Positions 1 through 9,999 of a stretch of 64,000 bases of DNA are shown here, piece after piece. Every line of letters begins with the position of its first letter. Positions within the stretch are counted from its first letter, which is position 1. The stretch is from Ramlibacter albus (GTDB lineage Bacteria; Pseudomonadota; Gammaproteobacteria; Burkholderiales; Burkholderiaceae_C). The stretch covers positions 372,001 to 436,000 of the forward strand of contig NZ_JACORU010000004.1 of the NCBI RefSeq assembly GCF_014297445.1, read 5' to 3'. A program made the position numbers and the translations under genes. Below the pieces are notes generated by a model. It was not told where the DNA came from. It made no database searches and worked only from the letters and a program-made list of their open reading frames with translations.

Positions 1-848
1 AGCTGCGCGAGAAGCAGCTCGACGACAAGGAAGTCGAGATCGAGGTGGCCGAGCCCAAGCCCGACCTGCAGATCATGGGCCCGCCGGGCATGGAGGACAT
101 GACGGAGCAACTGCGAGGCCTGTTCTCGCAGATGGGCGGCAGCAAGCGCAAGAGCCGCAAGCTGAAGATCGCCGAGGCGATGAAGCTGCTGGTGGACGAG
201 GAAGCCGCGCGCATGGTCAACGAGGACGACATCCGCACGCAGGCCATCGCGAACGCGGAGCAGAACGGCATCGTGTTCATCGACGAGATCGACAAGGTGG
301 CTTCGCGGGCGGAGCATGGCGGTGCCGATGTCTCGCGGCAGGGTGTGCAGCGCGACCTGCTGCCGCTGGTGGAAGGCACGACCGTGTCGACGAAGTACGG
401 GCCGATCAAGACGGACCACATCCTCTTCATCGCGAGCGGTGCTTTCCACCTGTCCAAGCCCAGCGACCTGATCCCCGAGCTGCAGGGCCGCTTCCCGATC
501 CGCGTGGAGCTGTCTTCACTCTCCGTGCAGGACTTCGAAGCCATCCTCACGAGCACGCATGCGTCGCTGGTGAAGCAGTACCAGGCGCTGCTGGAGACCG
601 AAGGCGTGAAGCTCGAATTCACGCCCGAGGGCATCACGCGTCTTGCCGCCATCGCGTACGAAGTGAACGAGCGCACCGAGAACATCGGCGCGCGGCGGCT
701 GTCCACCGTGATGGAGCGGCTGCTGGACGAGGTGAGCTACGACGCGGTGAAGCTCTACGGCCAAACCGTGCGCATCGACGGGCCCTACGTGGACGCCCGG
801 CTGAAGGAGCTCAGCCGGGACGAGGACCTCTCGCGCTACATCCTGTGA
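1..848 (+). CDS. hslU: HslU, ATPase subunit of the HslVU protease (3' part; 5' end outside window)
   Basis: HslU is the AAA+ unfoldase that feeds substrates to the HslV peptidase in the cytoplasm. The reading frame (codons from base 3) is open to the window edge, so the start and the Walker A motif lie outside. What remains includes the end of the I domain, the Walker B run IVFIDEID at about 270-290, and the sensor-2 segment ENIGARRL near 680-702. The protein ends YIL, as HslU proteins do. hslV is expected just upstream but cannot be seen. The gene runs in the same direction as the dcw cluster but is separated from it by 244 bases. Confidence 0.97.
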   Translation, partial: LREKQLDDKEVEIEVAEPKPDLQIMGPPGMEDMTEQLRGLFSQMGGSKRKSRKLKIAEAMKLLVDEEAARMVNEDDIRTQAIANAEQNGIVFIDEIDKVASRAEHGGADVSRQGVQRDLLPLVEGTTVSTKYGPIKTDHILFIASGAFHLSKPSDLIPELQGRFPIRVELSSLSVQDFEAILTSTHASLVKQYQALLETEGVKLEFTPEGITRLAAIAYEVNERTENIGARRLSTVMERLLDEVSYDAVKLYGQTVRIDGPYVDARLKELSRDEDLSRYIL

Positions 849-1010
849 CCTTGCCGTTGAGGCTAAGACTTCACTTTCAGAGCCCCACGTAAGTGCTTGC
901 TTTAGAACGGTTTTTGGCGCCAATCGACTGTCAGAATCGGTTCTAAGTCGTTGATTCCAAAGGGAAAATCCGCACGCCGACCGCTTGCGCCGCCAGCGTT
1001 TCCTGCTACA

Positions 1011-1045
1011 GTGCAAAAAAGTGCAATTAAGTGGGGGAAGGTGCC
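1011..1045 (+). promoter_or_regulatory. Candidate MraZ operator: four GTG-starting repeats at 10-base spacing
   Basis: Four direct repeats begin at exactly 1011, 1021, 1031 and 1041 (GTGCA, GTGCA, GTGGG, GTGCC), so the sites fall on one helical face, 48-82 bases before the mraZ start. In Escherichia coli MraZ binds TGGGN repeats with five-base spacers (ten-base period) in its own promoter. The periodicity and position match that arrangement. Only the third copy has the GGG core, so binding of all four is inference. Autoregulation of the dcw cluster by MraZ is the likely role. Confidence 0.55.
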
Positions 1046-1092
1046 TTTACCTTTCCCCATGCGCATTTCAACAGTAGCAAGGGCTGACACAG

Positions 1093-1521
1093 GTGTTCCA
1101 GGGCGCGTCGTCGCTGAGTCTAGATGCCAAGGGGCGGCTTTCCATGCCGACCCGGCACCGTGACGTGCTCGCCGCGACCGCCGCCAACCAGCTCACCATC
1201 ACCAAGCACCCCCACGGCTGCCTCATGATTTTTCCCCGCCCGGAGTGGGAAAAGTTCAGGGAACGCATCGCCGCGCTCCCCATGGCCGCGCAGTGGTGGA
1301 AGAGAATCTTCCTGGGCAACGCGATGGACGTCGAGCTGGACTCGACCGGCCGCGTGCTGATCTCGCCCGAGCTGCGCGCCGCCGCCGGCATCGAGAAGGA
1401 CACCATGCTGCTGGGCATGGGCGGCTTCTTCGAGCTGTGGGACAAGGCGACCTACGAGGCGAAGGAGGCGGAGGCGATGGCCGCAGAGATGCCCGATGTA
1501 TTCAAGGAATTCTCTTTCTGA
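1093..1521 (+). CDS. mraZ: MraZ, transcriptional regulator of the dcw cluster
   Basis: MraZ is a ring-forming DNA-binding protein that represses the division and cell wall operon. The 142-residue product has the two family SpoVT/AbrB-type half-domains, marked by [14 protein letters not shown] (11-24) and [13 protein letters not shown] (83-95). The start is GTG at 1093, chosen because the product then begins [15 protein letters not shown], in register with the family N-terminus (MFRGA...). It is the first gene of the cluster, preceded by a periodic repeat that is its likely operator and followed after nine bases by rsmH. Confidence 0.96.
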   Translation: MFQGASSLSLDAKGRLSMPTRHRDVLAATAANQLTITKHPHGCLMIFPRPEWEKFRERIAALPMAAQWWKRIFLGNAMDVELDSTGRVLISPELRAAAGIEKDTMLLGMGGFFELWDKATYEAKEAEAMAAEMPDVFKEFSF

Positions 1522-1530
1522 AGGCAGACG

Positions 1531-2439
1531 GTGGACACATGGCAACACACCACCGTCTTGTTGAACGAAGCAGTCACAGCTCTCCTCACCAAGCCGGATG
1601 CAACCTATGTCGACGCGACGTTCGGCCGCGGCGGGCATTCGCGCCTGCTGCTCTCGAAGCTCGGGCCGCAGGGCCGGCTCATCGCCTTCGACAAGGACCC
1701 CGATGCCGTCGCCGAGGCAGCGCGCATCGCGGATGCGCGCTTTTCCATCCGGCACGAGGGTTTCCGCTCGCTGGGCGAGTTGCCGCACGGCTCGGTGGCG
1801 GGTGTGCTGATGGACCTCGGCGTGAGCTCGCCGCAGATCGACAACCCCTCGCGCGGATTCTCCTTCCGCAACGAGGGCCCTTTGGACATGCGCATGGACC
1901 CCACGCGGGGCCAGAGCGCCGCGCAATTCCTTGCCACCGCCCCGGTGGAGCAGATGGCGGAGGTGATCCGTGACTATGGCGAAGAACGGTTTGCTTTTCA
2001 GGTTGCAAAGGCGATTGATGCTCGCCGACAGGAACGGGGCCCTCTTGCAACCACCACCGAGCTGGCCGAACTCGTGGCTCGTGCGGTCAAAACCCGCGAG
2101 CCGGGCCAGGACCCTGCAACGCGCACATTTCAGGCTCTTCGGATTTTCGTCAACGCCGAGCTTGAAGAGCTGCAAGAGGCGCTAGATGCGAGCCTCACCA
2201 TCCTGCAACCCGGCGGCCGCCTCGTGGCGATCGCCTTCCATTCGCTGGAAGACCGCATCGTGAAGCAGTTCATCGCGAAGCACTCGCGCGAGGTGGTGGA
2301 CCGCCGCGCGCCCTTCGCGCCGCCCAAGGCGATGAAGCTGCGCGCACTGGAGCGCGTGAAGCCTTCCGCGCAGGAAGTCGCCGCGAACCCGCGCGCACGC
2401 AGCGCGATCATGCGCGTGGCCGAGAGGACCGACGCATGA
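1531..2439 (+). CDS. rsmH: RsmH (MraW), 16S rRNA m4C1402 methyltransferase
   Basis: RsmH adds the N4-methyl group to C1402 in the decoding centre of 16S rRNA, using S-adenosylmethionine. The 302-residue protein shows the SAM-binding loop [11 protein letters not shown] (27-37), the family motif [12 protein letters not shown] (93-104), and the C-terminal [12 protein letters not shown] segment. The start is GTG at 1531, giving the usual N-terminus with [10 protein letters not shown] at positions 6-15. Its stop overlaps the ftsL start by four bases (ATGA), so ftsL translation is probably coupled to it. Confidence 0.97.
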   Translation: MDTWQHTTVLLNEAVTALLTKPDATYVDATFGRGGHSRLLLSKLGPQGRLIAFDKDPDAVAEAARIADARFSIRHEGFRSLGELPHGSVAGVLMDLGVSSPQIDNPSRGFSFRNEGPLDMRMDPTRGQSAAQFLATAPVEQMAEVIRDYGEERFAFQVAKAIDARRQERGPLATTTELAELVARAVKTREPGQDPATRTFQALRIFVNAELEELQEALDASLTILQPGGRLVAIAFHSLEDRIVKQFIAKHSREVVDRRAPFAPPKAMKLRALERVKPSAQEVAANPRARSAIMRVAERTDA

Positions 2440-2711
2440 CGAGGCTCAACCTCGTGCTGCTCCTCGCCGTGCTGGCCAGCGCGCTCTACCTCGTGCGCGT
2501 GCAGTACGAGTCGCGCCGCCTCTACGTGGAAGTGGAGCGCGCGGAGGCCGAGATGCGCCGCCTGCTCGTGGAGAACGAGCGGCTGCAGGTCGAGCGGCGT
2601 GCACAGGCCACGCCCGCGCGCGTGGAGCGCGTCGCGCGCGAGCAGCTGCAGATGCGCGCGGCCACGCCCGCGATCACGCAATACGTGACCTTGAAGGGGG
2701 CTTCGAAGTGA
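2436..2711 (+). CDS. ftsL: FtsL, divisome bitopic membrane protein
   Basis: FtsL joins FtsQ and FtsB in the inner-membrane complex that activates septal wall synthesis by FtsW-FtsI. The 91-residue product has a very short cytoplasmic N-terminus, one membrane segment (about 4-22), then a heptad-rich coiled coil (about 26-60, [19 protein letters not shown]) on the periplasmic side. Sequence conservation in this family is low, so the call rests equally on topology and on its fixed place between rsmH and ftsI. It overlaps both neighbours by four bases. Confidence 0.94.
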   Translation: MTRLNLVLLLAVLASALYLVRVQYESRRLYVEVERAEAEMRRLLVENERLQVERRAQATPARVERVAREQLQMRAATPAITQYVTLKGASK

Positions 2712-4471
2712 AATCGAAGGCCGTCCTCTACACCTCCAGCCCGCTGCTCGCGAGCAAGACACCGGTCTGGCGCAGCAAGCTCATCGTGGCGGGCATCGCC
2801 GTCGGCTTCCTCGTGCTCGCGGGCCGCGCGGCGTGGATCCAGGTGTGGGGCAACGACTTCTTCCGCAAGCAGGGTGAGGTGCGCTTCGCGCGCACCCTCG
2901 AGCTGCCCGCCAACCGCGGCCGCATCTTCGACCGCAATGGGCTTCTGCTCGCCACCAGCGTGCCCGCCCAAAGCATCTGGGCGTTCGCGGAGGACGTGGA
3001 GCGCGACAAGGAAAAGCTCGCGAAGCTCGCGAAGCTGCTGGAGATGCCGCTGCCGGAGCTGATGAAGAAGCTGCCGGCGCCGCCGCCGGGCGACCGCTCG
3101 GACACGGAGGACAAAACCTTCGTCTGGCTCAAGCGGCTCGTCGACGACCAGGTGGCGCGCGACATCGCGGCCCTGAACCTCAAGGGCATCTACCAGCGCA
3201 AGGAATACCGGCGCCAGTACCCCGAGGGCGAGGCCGCCGCGCACGTCGTGGGCTTCACGAGCGTGGAGGACAAGGGCCAGGAAGGCATCGAGCTCGCGTT
3301 CGACAAGGACCTCGCGGGCCGTGCCGGCCAGCGCCGCGTGATCAAGGACCGGCTCGGCCGCATCGTCGAGGACGTCGGCGAACAAGTGCCACCGGTGGAC
3401 GGCAAGGACCTGCAGCTGTCGATCGACTCCAAGGTGCAGTTCTTCGCGTACCAGAAGCTGCGCGAGGCGGTGATCGACCACAAGGCCAAGGCGGGCAGCG
3501 TGGTGGTGCTCGACGTGCGCACGGGCGAGGTCCTCGCGCTCGCCAACTTCCCGAGCTATGTGCCGGGCAAGCGGCAGAACCTCACCGGTGCGCAGCTGCG
3601 CAACCGGGCGCTCACCGACACCTTCGAGCCGGGCTCGACGATGAAGCCCTTCATCGCCGCGCTCGCGCTGGAGAAGGGCATGGTCAAGCCGGAGACGCCG
3701 ATCCAGACGGCGCCCGGGCGCCTCACGATCGGCGGCTCCACGATCAGCGACGCGCACCCGCACGGCGTGCTCACGGTCACGGAAGTGATCCAGAAGTCGA
3801 GCAACGTCGGCACCGTGAAGATGGCGATGCAGATGCAGCCGCGCGAGATGTGGGAGATGTATTCCAGCGTGGGCCTCGGCCAGCGCCCGCAGCTGCCGTT
3901 CCCCGGCGTGGTGAGCGGCAAGCTGCGCAACCCCAAGGGCTGGCGACCGATCGAGCAGGCGACCATGAGCTACGGCTACGGCCTCTCGGCCAGCCTGTTC
4001 CAGCTGGCGCGCGCGTACACCGTGTTCGCGCGCGACGGCGAGCTCGTGCCGGTCACGCTGATGAAGCAGGACGGCGACATGCCCGGCGTGCGAGTGTTGC
4101 AGCCGCAGACGGCACAGGCCGTTCGCAACATGCTGCACCTGGTCACGCTCAATGGCGGCACGGCGCCGCGCGCGCAGACCATGGGTTACTCGGTCGGCGG
4201 CAAGACGGGCACCGCGCACAAGCAGGAAGGCAAGGGCTATGCGGACAAGAAGTACCGTGGCTTCTTCGTGGGCGTGGCGCCCGTCGAGAAGCCGCGCGTG
4301 GTCGTGGCCGTGATGATCGACGAGCCGAGCGGCGGCAAGTACTTCGGCGGCGACGTGGCCGCGCCCGTCTTCAGCGCGACCGTGCAGCAGACGCTGCGCA
4401 TGCTGGGCGTGCAGCCGGACATGAACGTCCGCCCGCAGATCGTGGTCGAAGCGGTGGAGGAGTCGTTCTGA
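2708..4471 (+). CDS. ftsI: FtsI (PBP3), septal peptidoglycan transpeptidase
   Basis: FtsI cross-links septal peptidoglycan as partner of the FtsW polymerase. The 587-residue protein has an N-terminal membrane anchor (about 25-46), the dimerisation/pedestal domain, and a penicillin-binding transpeptidase domain with the serine motif STMK (S310, K313), SSN (364-366) and KTG (499-501). The start is GTG at 2708, overlapping the ftsL stop by four bases (GTGA). The stop shares one base with the murE start. Beta-lactams of the PBP3 class would be expected to target it. Confidence 0.97.
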   Translation: MKSKAVLYTSSPLLASKTPVWRSKLIVAGIAVGFLVLAGRAAWIQVWGNDFFRKQGEVRFARTLELPANRGRIFDRNGLLLATSVPAQSIWAFAEDVERDKEKLAKLAKLLEMPLPELMKKLPAPPPGDRSDTEDKTFVWLKRLVDDQVARDIAALNLKGIYQRKEYRRQYPEGEAAAHVVGFTSVEDKGQEGIELAFDKDLAGRAGQRRVIKDRLGRIVEDVGEQVPPVDGKDLQLSIDSKVQFFAYQKLREAVIDHKAKAGSVVVLDVRTGEVLALANFPSYVPGKRQNLTGAQLRNRALTDTFEPGSTMKPFIAALALEKGMVKPETPIQTAPGRLTIGGSTISDAHPHGVLTVTEVIQKSSNVGTVKMAMQMQPREMWEMYSSVGLGQRPQLPFPGVVSGKLRNPKGWRPIEQATMSYGYGLSASLFQLARAYTVFARDGELVPVTLMKQDGDMPGVRVLQPQTAQAVRNMLHLVTLNGGTAPRAQTMGYSVGGKTGTAHKQEGKGYADKKYRGFFVGVAPVEKPRVVVAVMIDEPSGGKYFGGDVAAPVFSATVQQTLRMLGVQPDMNVRPQIVVEAVEESF

Positions 4472-5937
4472 TGCTGGAACTGGCCACCCCGCTCGACGCC
4501 GCACGCTGGCTCAAGGGCCGCGTGACGGGGCGGCTCACGTGCGACAGCCGCAAGGTCGGCATGGGCGATGGCTTCATCGCATGGCCCGGTGCGGCCGTCG
4601 ACGGGCGCAAGTTCGTGCCCGATGCGCTGAGGCAGGGTGCACGCGCGGTGCTCGTGGAGCGCGAAGGCGCGGAGCCGTTCGGCTTCACCAGCGAAGCCGT
4701 GGCTGCGTACCGCGGGCTCAAGGCAGCGACGGGGCTGATCGCAGACGCTTACTACGACGCGCCGAGCGACAAGCTGGATGTGCTCGCGGTCACCGGCACC
4801 AACGGGAAGACATCGACCGCCTGGTGGCTCGCGCAGGCGCTCACGCATGCCGGGCAGCCAGCAGGCGTGATCGGCACGCTGGGCACGGGCCGGCCGCCGA
4901 ACGTGGAATTCACAGGCCTCACGACGCCGGACCCGGTGCTGCTGCAGGCGCAGTTCCGCAAGTTCATCGATGAAGGCGCGAAGGCCTGCGCGATCGAGGC
5001 GTCGTCCATCGGCATCGTCGAAGGCCGCCTCGACGGCACGCGCATCCGCGTGGCGATCTTCACCAACTTCACGCAGGACCATCTCGACTACCACGGCACG
5101 ATGGAGGCGTACTGGGAGGCCAAGGCGCGCCTCTTCCAGTGGCCGGGCCTGCGCGCCGCGGTGATCAACCTCGACGACGAGAAGGGCGACGTGCTGGTCG
5201 CCATGCTCGCCGGTTCGGGCGTCGACGTGTGGACGGTCGGCTGCGTGCGTGACGCGCGCCTGAAGGCACAAGACATCGGCTATGGACCTGAAGGGCTGCG
5301 CTTCACGGTCACCGAAGGCAGCGAGCGCGAGGAGCTGCACACGCAGGTGGTCGGCCAGTACAACGTGTCCAACCTGCTCGGCGTGATCGGCGCCCTGCGC
5401 GCGCAATCCATCCCGCTGCCCGAAGCAGTGGCCGCATGCCGCAACCTGCTCGCCGTGCCCGGCCGCATGGAGCGCATCGCGCTGCCCGGCAAGCCGGTGG
5501 TGGCCGTCGACTATGCGCACACGCCCGATGCATTGGACAAGGCCCTGCAGGCATTGCGCCCGATGGCGCAGCAGCGCGGCGGCAAGCTGTGGTGCATCTT
5601 CGGCTGCGGCGGCGACCGCGACCCCACCAAGCGCCCGGTGATGGCTGCCGTGGCCGAGAAGAACGCCGACAAGGTGGTGGTGACCAGCGACAACCCCCGC
5701 AGCGAGAAGCCCGAGGCCATCATCAGCCAGGTGTTGCTGGGCCTGTCGCACCACGAGTGCGTGGAAGTGCAGTCGGATCGCGCACGCGCGATTGCCGAGA
5801 CGGTTGCCGCAGCCGCGCCCGAGGACGTGGTGCTCATCGCCGGCAAGGGGCACGAGGATTACCAGGAGATCGCGGGCGTGAAGCACCCGTTCTCCGACCA
5901 GCAGCATGCGCGTGCCGCTCTGGAGGCGCGCGCATGA
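4471..5937 (+). CDS. murE: MurE, UDP-MurNAc-L-Ala-D-Glu:meso-diaminopimelate ligase
   Basis: MurE adds the third residue of the stem peptide in an ATP-dependent cytoplasmic step. The 488-residue protein has the Mur ligase P-loop TGTNGKTST (108-116), the carbamylated-lysine region DHLDYHGTMEAYWEAKARL, and the C-terminal motif DNPR (407-410). DNPR is the family marker for meso-diaminopimelate rather than lysine as substrate, so this organism has DAP-type murein. The start ATG at 4471 overlaps the ftsI stop (TGATG). The stop overlaps murF by four bases. Confidence 0.97.
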   Translation: MLELATPLDAARWLKGRVTGRLTCDSRKVGMGDGFIAWPGAAVDGRKFVPDALRQGARAVLVEREGAEPFGFTSEAVAAYRGLKAATGLIADAYYDAPSDKLDVLAVTGTNGKTSTAWWLAQALTHAGQPAGVIGTLGTGRPPNVEFTGLTTPDPVLLQAQFRKFIDEGAKACAIEASSIGIVEGRLDGTRIRVAIFTNFTQDHLDYHGTMEAYWEAKARLFQWPGLRAAVINLDDEKGDVLVAMLAGSGVDVWTVGCVRDARLKAQDIGYGPEGLRFTVTEGSEREELHTQVVGQYNVSNLLGVIGALRAQSIPLPEAVAACRNLLAVPGRMERIALPGKPVVAVDYAHTPDALDKALQALRPMAQQRGGKLWCIFGCGGDRDPTKRPVMAAVAEKNADKVVVTSDNPRSEKPEAIISQVLLGLSHHECVEVQSDRARAIAETVAAAAPEDVVLIAGKGHEDYQEIAGVKHPFSDQQHARAALEARA

Positions 5938-7295
5938 AGCCGATGTTCACGCTCACGAAGGCCCTTGTCTGGCTGCCGGGCGCCACGCTGCACGGCAGCG
6001 GCGACACGCCGGTGATGCGCGTGCATTCCGACACGCGCACGCTGCAGCCCGGCGACCTGTTCGTCGCCATCAAGGGCGACACCTTCGACGCCAACGACTT
6101 CATCGCCGACGCGCACGCCAAGGGCGCGGCGGCGGTCATCGCCCACCGCGGCCGCATCCCGGCCGGCGTGAACGGCCTCGAAGTCGACGACACCAAGCTC
6201 GCACTCGGCGAGCTCGCAGCGGCCTGGCGCAAGCAGTTCCGCATCCCGCTCATCGCTGTCACAGGAAGCAACGGAAAGACGACGGTCACGCAGATGATCG
6301 CGTCGATCCTGCGCGCCTGGCAGCCGGATCACCACCTCGCCACGCAGGGCAACCTGAACAACGACATCGGCCTGCCGCTGACGCTGCTGCGCATGCGTGC
6401 GGAAGCCCGCATCGGCGTGATCGAGCTCGGCATGAACCATCCGGGCGAGATCGGCTACCTCGCGAAGATCGCGCGGCCCACGGTGGCCCTGGTGAACAAC
6501 GCGCAGCGCGAGCACCAGGAGTTCATGGCGAGCGTCGAAGCGGTGGCGCGCGAGAACGGCTCGGTGATAGAGGCACTGGGCGAGGACGGCACCGCGGTCT
6601 TCCCCGCGGGCGACGAATTCACGGCGCTGTGGGCGCGGATGGCGGGCTCGCGCAGGCAGCTCACCTTCGGCGACGAGAGTGCCGACATCGGTTTGGCCGG
6701 GTCTGAATGGCTTGAGGGGCATTGGCTGGCAGATGCGAAAACGCGCGCCGGCCGGTTGGTCTTCCGACTCCATATCGCCGGCCGCCACAACGTGCGCAAT
6801 GCACTGGCCGCCGCGGCCTGCGCGATCGCGGCTGGCGTGCCCGCGTACGCGATCGTGCAGGGGCTGCAGCAGTTCCAGCCCGTCAAGGGACGCTCGCGCG
6901 CCCTCGGGGTGAAGCTGGGCGGCCGCACGCTCACGCTGGTGGACGACAGCTACAACGCCAACCCGGACTCGGTGCGCGCCGCGATCGACGTGCTCGCCGA
7001 ATTGCCCGGCCCGCGCCTGCTGGTGCTGGGCGACATGGGCGAGGTGGGCACGCAGGGCCCCGAGTTCCACGAGGAAGTGGGCGACTACGCGCGCGAGCGC
7101 GGCATCGACAAGGTGTTCACGCTGGGCGAGCTGGCCTCGGGCGTGAAGGGCCGGCACTTCGACTCGATCGAGGAGCTGAACGACGCCGTCGTCAGCGAAC
7201 TGGACAACACGCGCAGCCTGCTGGTGAAGGGCTCGCGCTTCATGAAGATGGAACGAGTGGTGGACGCTGTCACAAAACGGGGAGCGCAAGCATGA
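5934..7295 (+). CDS. murF: MurF, UDP-MurNAc-tripeptide:D-Ala-D-Ala ligase
   Basis: MurF attaches the D-Ala-D-Ala dipeptide and completes the UDP-MurNAc-pentapeptide. The 453-residue protein has the P-loop [10 protein letters not shown] (110-119), the [11 protein letters not shown] region in the central domain, and [10 protein letters not shown] in the C-terminal domain, all typical of MurF. The start ATG at 5934 overlaps the murE stop (ATGA). The same kind of overlap joins it to mraY, so this part of the cluster is probably translated as a coupled series. Confidence 0.97.
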   Translation: MKPMFTLTKALVWLPGATLHGSGDTPVMRVHSDTRTLQPGDLFVAIKGDTFDANDFIADAHAKGAAAVIAHRGRIPAGVNGLEVDDTKLALGELAAAWRKQFRIPLIAVTGSNGKTTVTQMIASILRAWQPDHHLATQGNLNNDIGLPLTLLRMRAEARIGVIELGMNHPGEIGYLAKIARPTVALVNNAQREHQEFMASVEAVARENGSVIEALGEDGTAVFPAGDEFTALWARMAGSRRQLTFGDESADIGLAGSEWLEGHWLADAKTRAGRLVFRLHIAGRHNVRNALAAAACAIAAGVPAYAIVQGLQQFQPVKGRSRALGVKLGGRTLTLVDDSYNANPDSVRAAIDVLAELPGPRLLVLGDMGEVGTQGPEFHEEVGDYARERGIDKVFTLGELASGVKGRHFDSIEELNDAVVSELDNTRSLLVKGSRFMKMERVVDAVTKRGAQA

Positions 7296-8470
7296 TGCTC
7301 TGGCTGGCCGCCTGGCTGCAGACGCTGAGCCCCGCGTTCGGGTTCACGCGCGTGTTCCAGTACATCACCTTCCGGGCGGTGATGGCGGCGATGACCGCGC
7401 TCCTGATCGGCCTGTGGGCCGGCCCGTGGGTGATCCGCCGCCTGACCGAGCTGAAGATCGGCCAGCCGGTGCGCGACTACGCGATGGACACGCACCTGGT
7501 GAAGAGCGGCACGCCCACGATGGGTGGCGTGCTGATCCTCATCTCGATCGCGCTGGCCACGCTGCTGTGGTTCGACTGGAGCAACCGCTTCGTGTGGATC
7601 GTGCTCATCGTGACGCTGGGCTTCGGCACGATCGGGTGGGTGGACGACTGGCGCAAGGTGGTCAACAAGGACCCCGAGGGCATGCGCTCGCGCGAGAAGT
7701 ATTTCTGGCAGTCGGTGATTGGCCTGCTCGCGGCCCTTTACCTCGTGTTCAGCATCTCCGAGGTTTCCAACCTGCGCGTGATCGACCTCTTCTTCAAGTG
7801 GGTGCTGTCCGGCTTCGACGTGAACCTGCCGCCGAAGGCGGGCCTGCTGGTGCCGTTCTTCAAGGAGATCAGCTACCCGCTGGGCGTGTTCGGCTTCGTG
7901 CTGCTGACGTACGTGGTGATCGTGGGATCGAGCAACGCGGTGAACCTCACCGACGGCCTCGACGGGCTCGCGATCATGCCCGTCGTGATGGTCGGCTCCG
8001 CGCTCGGCGTGTTCGCATACGTCACCGGCAGCGCGGTGTTCTCCAAGTACCTGCTGCTGCCCTACATCCCGGGCTCCGGGGAGCTGCTGATCTTCTGCGC
8101 GGCGATGGCAGGCGCGGGGCTGGCCTTCCTGTGGTTCAACGCGTACCCGGCCCAGGTGTTCATGGGCGACGTCGGCGCGCTCGCGCTTGGCGGCGCGCTG
8201 GGCACCATCGCCGTGATCGTGCGGCAGGAGATCGTGCTCGCGATCATGGGCGGCATCTTCGTGGTGGAAGCCGTCTCCGTGATGATCCAGGTGGCGTACT
8301 TCAAGTACACCAAGCGCCGCTACGGCACGGGCAAGCGCGTGCTGCTGATGGCGCCGCTGCACCACCACTTCGAGAAGACCGGCTGGAAGGAAACGCAGGT
8401 GGTGGTCCGCTTCTGGATCATCACGATGCTGCTGTGCCTCGTCGGTCTCTCTACGCTCAAGCTGCGGTGA
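7292..8470 (+). CDS. mraY: MraY, phospho-MurNAc-pentapeptide transferase (lipid I synthase)
   Basis: MraY transfers phospho-MurNAc-pentapeptide to undecaprenyl phosphate at the inner membrane, giving lipid I. The 392-residue, roughly ten-segment membrane protein carries the conserved cytoplasmic motifs DDWRKV (in loop 2), NLTDGLDGL (218-226, catalytic aspartates 221 and 224) and APLHHHFE (354-361). The length agrees with betaproteobacterial MraY. The start overlaps murF by four bases. The stop shares its last base with the murD ATG (TGATG). Confidence 0.97.
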   Translation: MMLWLAAWLQTLSPAFGFTRVFQYITFRAVMAAMTALLIGLWAGPWVIRRLTELKIGQPVRDYAMDTHLVKSGTPTMGGVLILISIALATLLWFDWSNRFVWIVLIVTLGFGTIGWVDDWRKVVNKDPEGMRSREKYFWQSVIGLLAALYLVFSISEVSNLRVIDLFFKWVLSGFDVNLPPKAGLLVPFFKEISYPLGVFGFVLLTYVVIVGSSNAVNLTDGLDGLAIMPVVMVGSALGVFAYVTGSAVFSKYLLLPYIPGSGELLIFCAAMAGAGLAFLWFNAYPAQVFMGDVGALALGGALGTIAVIVRQEIVLAIMGGIFVVEAVSVMIQVAYFKYTKRRYGTGKRVLLMAPLHHHFEKTGWKETQVVVRFWIITMLLCLVGLSTLKLR

Positions 8471-9999
8471 TGGACGAACAGGACAACAACACCCCACAAC
8501 AGCACGTCCTCGTGCTGGGCTGCGGGCTGTCGGGCCTGGCGATGGCACGCTGGTTCGCCGGGCAGGGTGCGCGCGTGACGGTGGCTGACACGCGCGCCGA
8601 GCCGCCGCAGCTGGCGGACCTGCGCGCGCAGGTGCCGGATGCCGAATTCGTGGGCGGCGAGTTCACGCCCGCGCTGCTGGAAGGCAAGACGCTCGTGCTG
8701 CGCAGCCCGGGCCTCACGCCCGCTCAAGTGGCACCGGTCGTGGACGCCGCGAAGGAACGCGGCATTCGCGTGATGGGCGAGCTGGGCGTGTTCGCCGATG
8801 CGCTGGCGCGGATGAAAGCGGAGCAGGGCTATGTGCCCGCCGTGCTGGCAGTCACCGGCACCAACGGGAAGACAACGGTCACCGCACTGACCGGCCAGCT
8901 CGTCGAGCGAACCGGCCGCACGGTGGCGGTGGCCGGCAACATCGGCCCGACGCTGCTGGAAACGCTGGCGCAGAAGGCGGAGGCCAACGCGCTGCCGCAG
9001 GTGTGGGTGATCGAGCTTTCCAGCTTCCAGCTCGAAGGCGTGGACAACTTCGAGCCGACGGCGGCGACGGTGCTCAACGTCACGCAGGACCACCTGGACT
9101 GGCATGGCGACATGACTGCCTATGCGGCGGCGAAATCGCGCATTTTCGGCTCGCACGCATTGATGGTGCTCAACCGCGAGGACCCGGTCGTGATGTCGAT
9201 GCTGCCTCCTGCCGTCCGGCTGAAGGGCGGGAAGATGGAGCAACGCGAGTACGTCACCTTCGGTGGCGACATGCCGCAGCGGCCGGGCGACTACGGCATC
9301 GAGGTCGTGCACGGCATGGCCTGGCTCGTGCGCGCGCACGAAGCGGACGAGACGCTGAAGCGCCGGAAGGACGAAGAAGAAGAGGAGCTGCACCTGCAGC
9401 GCCTCATGCCGGCCGATGCGCTGCGCATCCGCGGCCGGCACAACGCGATCAACGCGCTGTCGGCGGTTGCCCTCGCAACGGCGGCGGGCCTGCCGCTCGC
9501 GCCGATGCTCTACGGGCTGCGCGAGTATCGCGGCGAGCCGCACCGTGTCGAACCCGTCGGCATCGTCAACGAAGTGGAGTACTTCGACGACAGCAAGGGC
9601 ACGAACGTCGGCGCGACCGTCGCCGCGCTGCAGGGCCTGGGTGCCGAACGCAAGCTGGTCGTCATCCTCGGCGGCGACGGCAAGGGGCAGGACTTCGCCC
9701 CGCTGGCGGCGCCGGTGTCGCGCTTCGCGCGGGCGGCGGTGCTGATCGGGCGCGACGCGCCGCAGATCCGTGCGGTGCTGGAGCCGACCGGTGTGCCGCT
9801 GATCGATGCGGGGTCGATGGAAGAGGCCGTGAAGCTCGCGACGACGCGCGCGCACGCGGGCGACGCGGTGCTGATGTCGCCGGCGTGTGCCAGCTTCGAC
9901 ATGTTTCGCAACTATCCGCATCGGGCGGAAGTGTTTCGCGCGGCCGTGCAATCGCTGGCGGACGAGGCCGGGTCCATGCTCGGAGGTGACACCGCATGA
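8470..9999 (+). CDS. murD: MurD, UDP-MurNAc-L-alanine:D-glutamate ligase
   Basis: MurD adds D-glutamate as the second stem residue. At 509 residues it is longer than the Escherichia coli enzyme (about 440). The extra length lies in a charged insertion around the [10 protein letters not shown] segment (about residues 298-307) and in other loops. The N-terminal nucleotide-fold start is [16 protein letters not shown]. The P-loop is [10 protein letters not shown] (129-138), and [16 protein letters not shown] marks the carbamylated-lysine region. Its stop overlaps the ATG of ftsW by four bases. Confidence 0.97.
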   Translation: MDEQDNNTPQQHVLVLGCGLSGLAMARWFAGQGARVTVADTRAEPPQLADLRAQVPDAEFVGGEFTPALLEGKTLVLRSPGLTPAQVAPVVDAAKERGIRVMGELGVFADALARMKAEQGYVPAVLAVTGTNGKTTVTALTGQLVERTGRTVAVAGNIGPTLLETLAQKAEANALPQVWVIELSSFQLEGVDNFEPTAATVLNVTQDHLDWHGDMTAYAAAKSRIFGSHALMVLNREDPVVMSMLPPAVRLKGGKMEQREYVTFGGDMPQRPGDYGIEVVHGMAWLVRAHEADETLKRRKDEEEEELHLQRLMPADALRIRGRHNAINALSAVALATAAGLPLAPMLYGLREYRGEPHRVEPVGIVNEVEYFDDSKGTNVGATVAALQGLGAERKLVVILGGDGKGQDFAPLAAPVSRFARAAVLIGRDAPQIRAVLEPTGVPLIDAGSMEEAVKLATTRAHAGDAVLMSPACASFDMFRNYPHRAEVFRAAVQSLADEAGSMLGGDTA

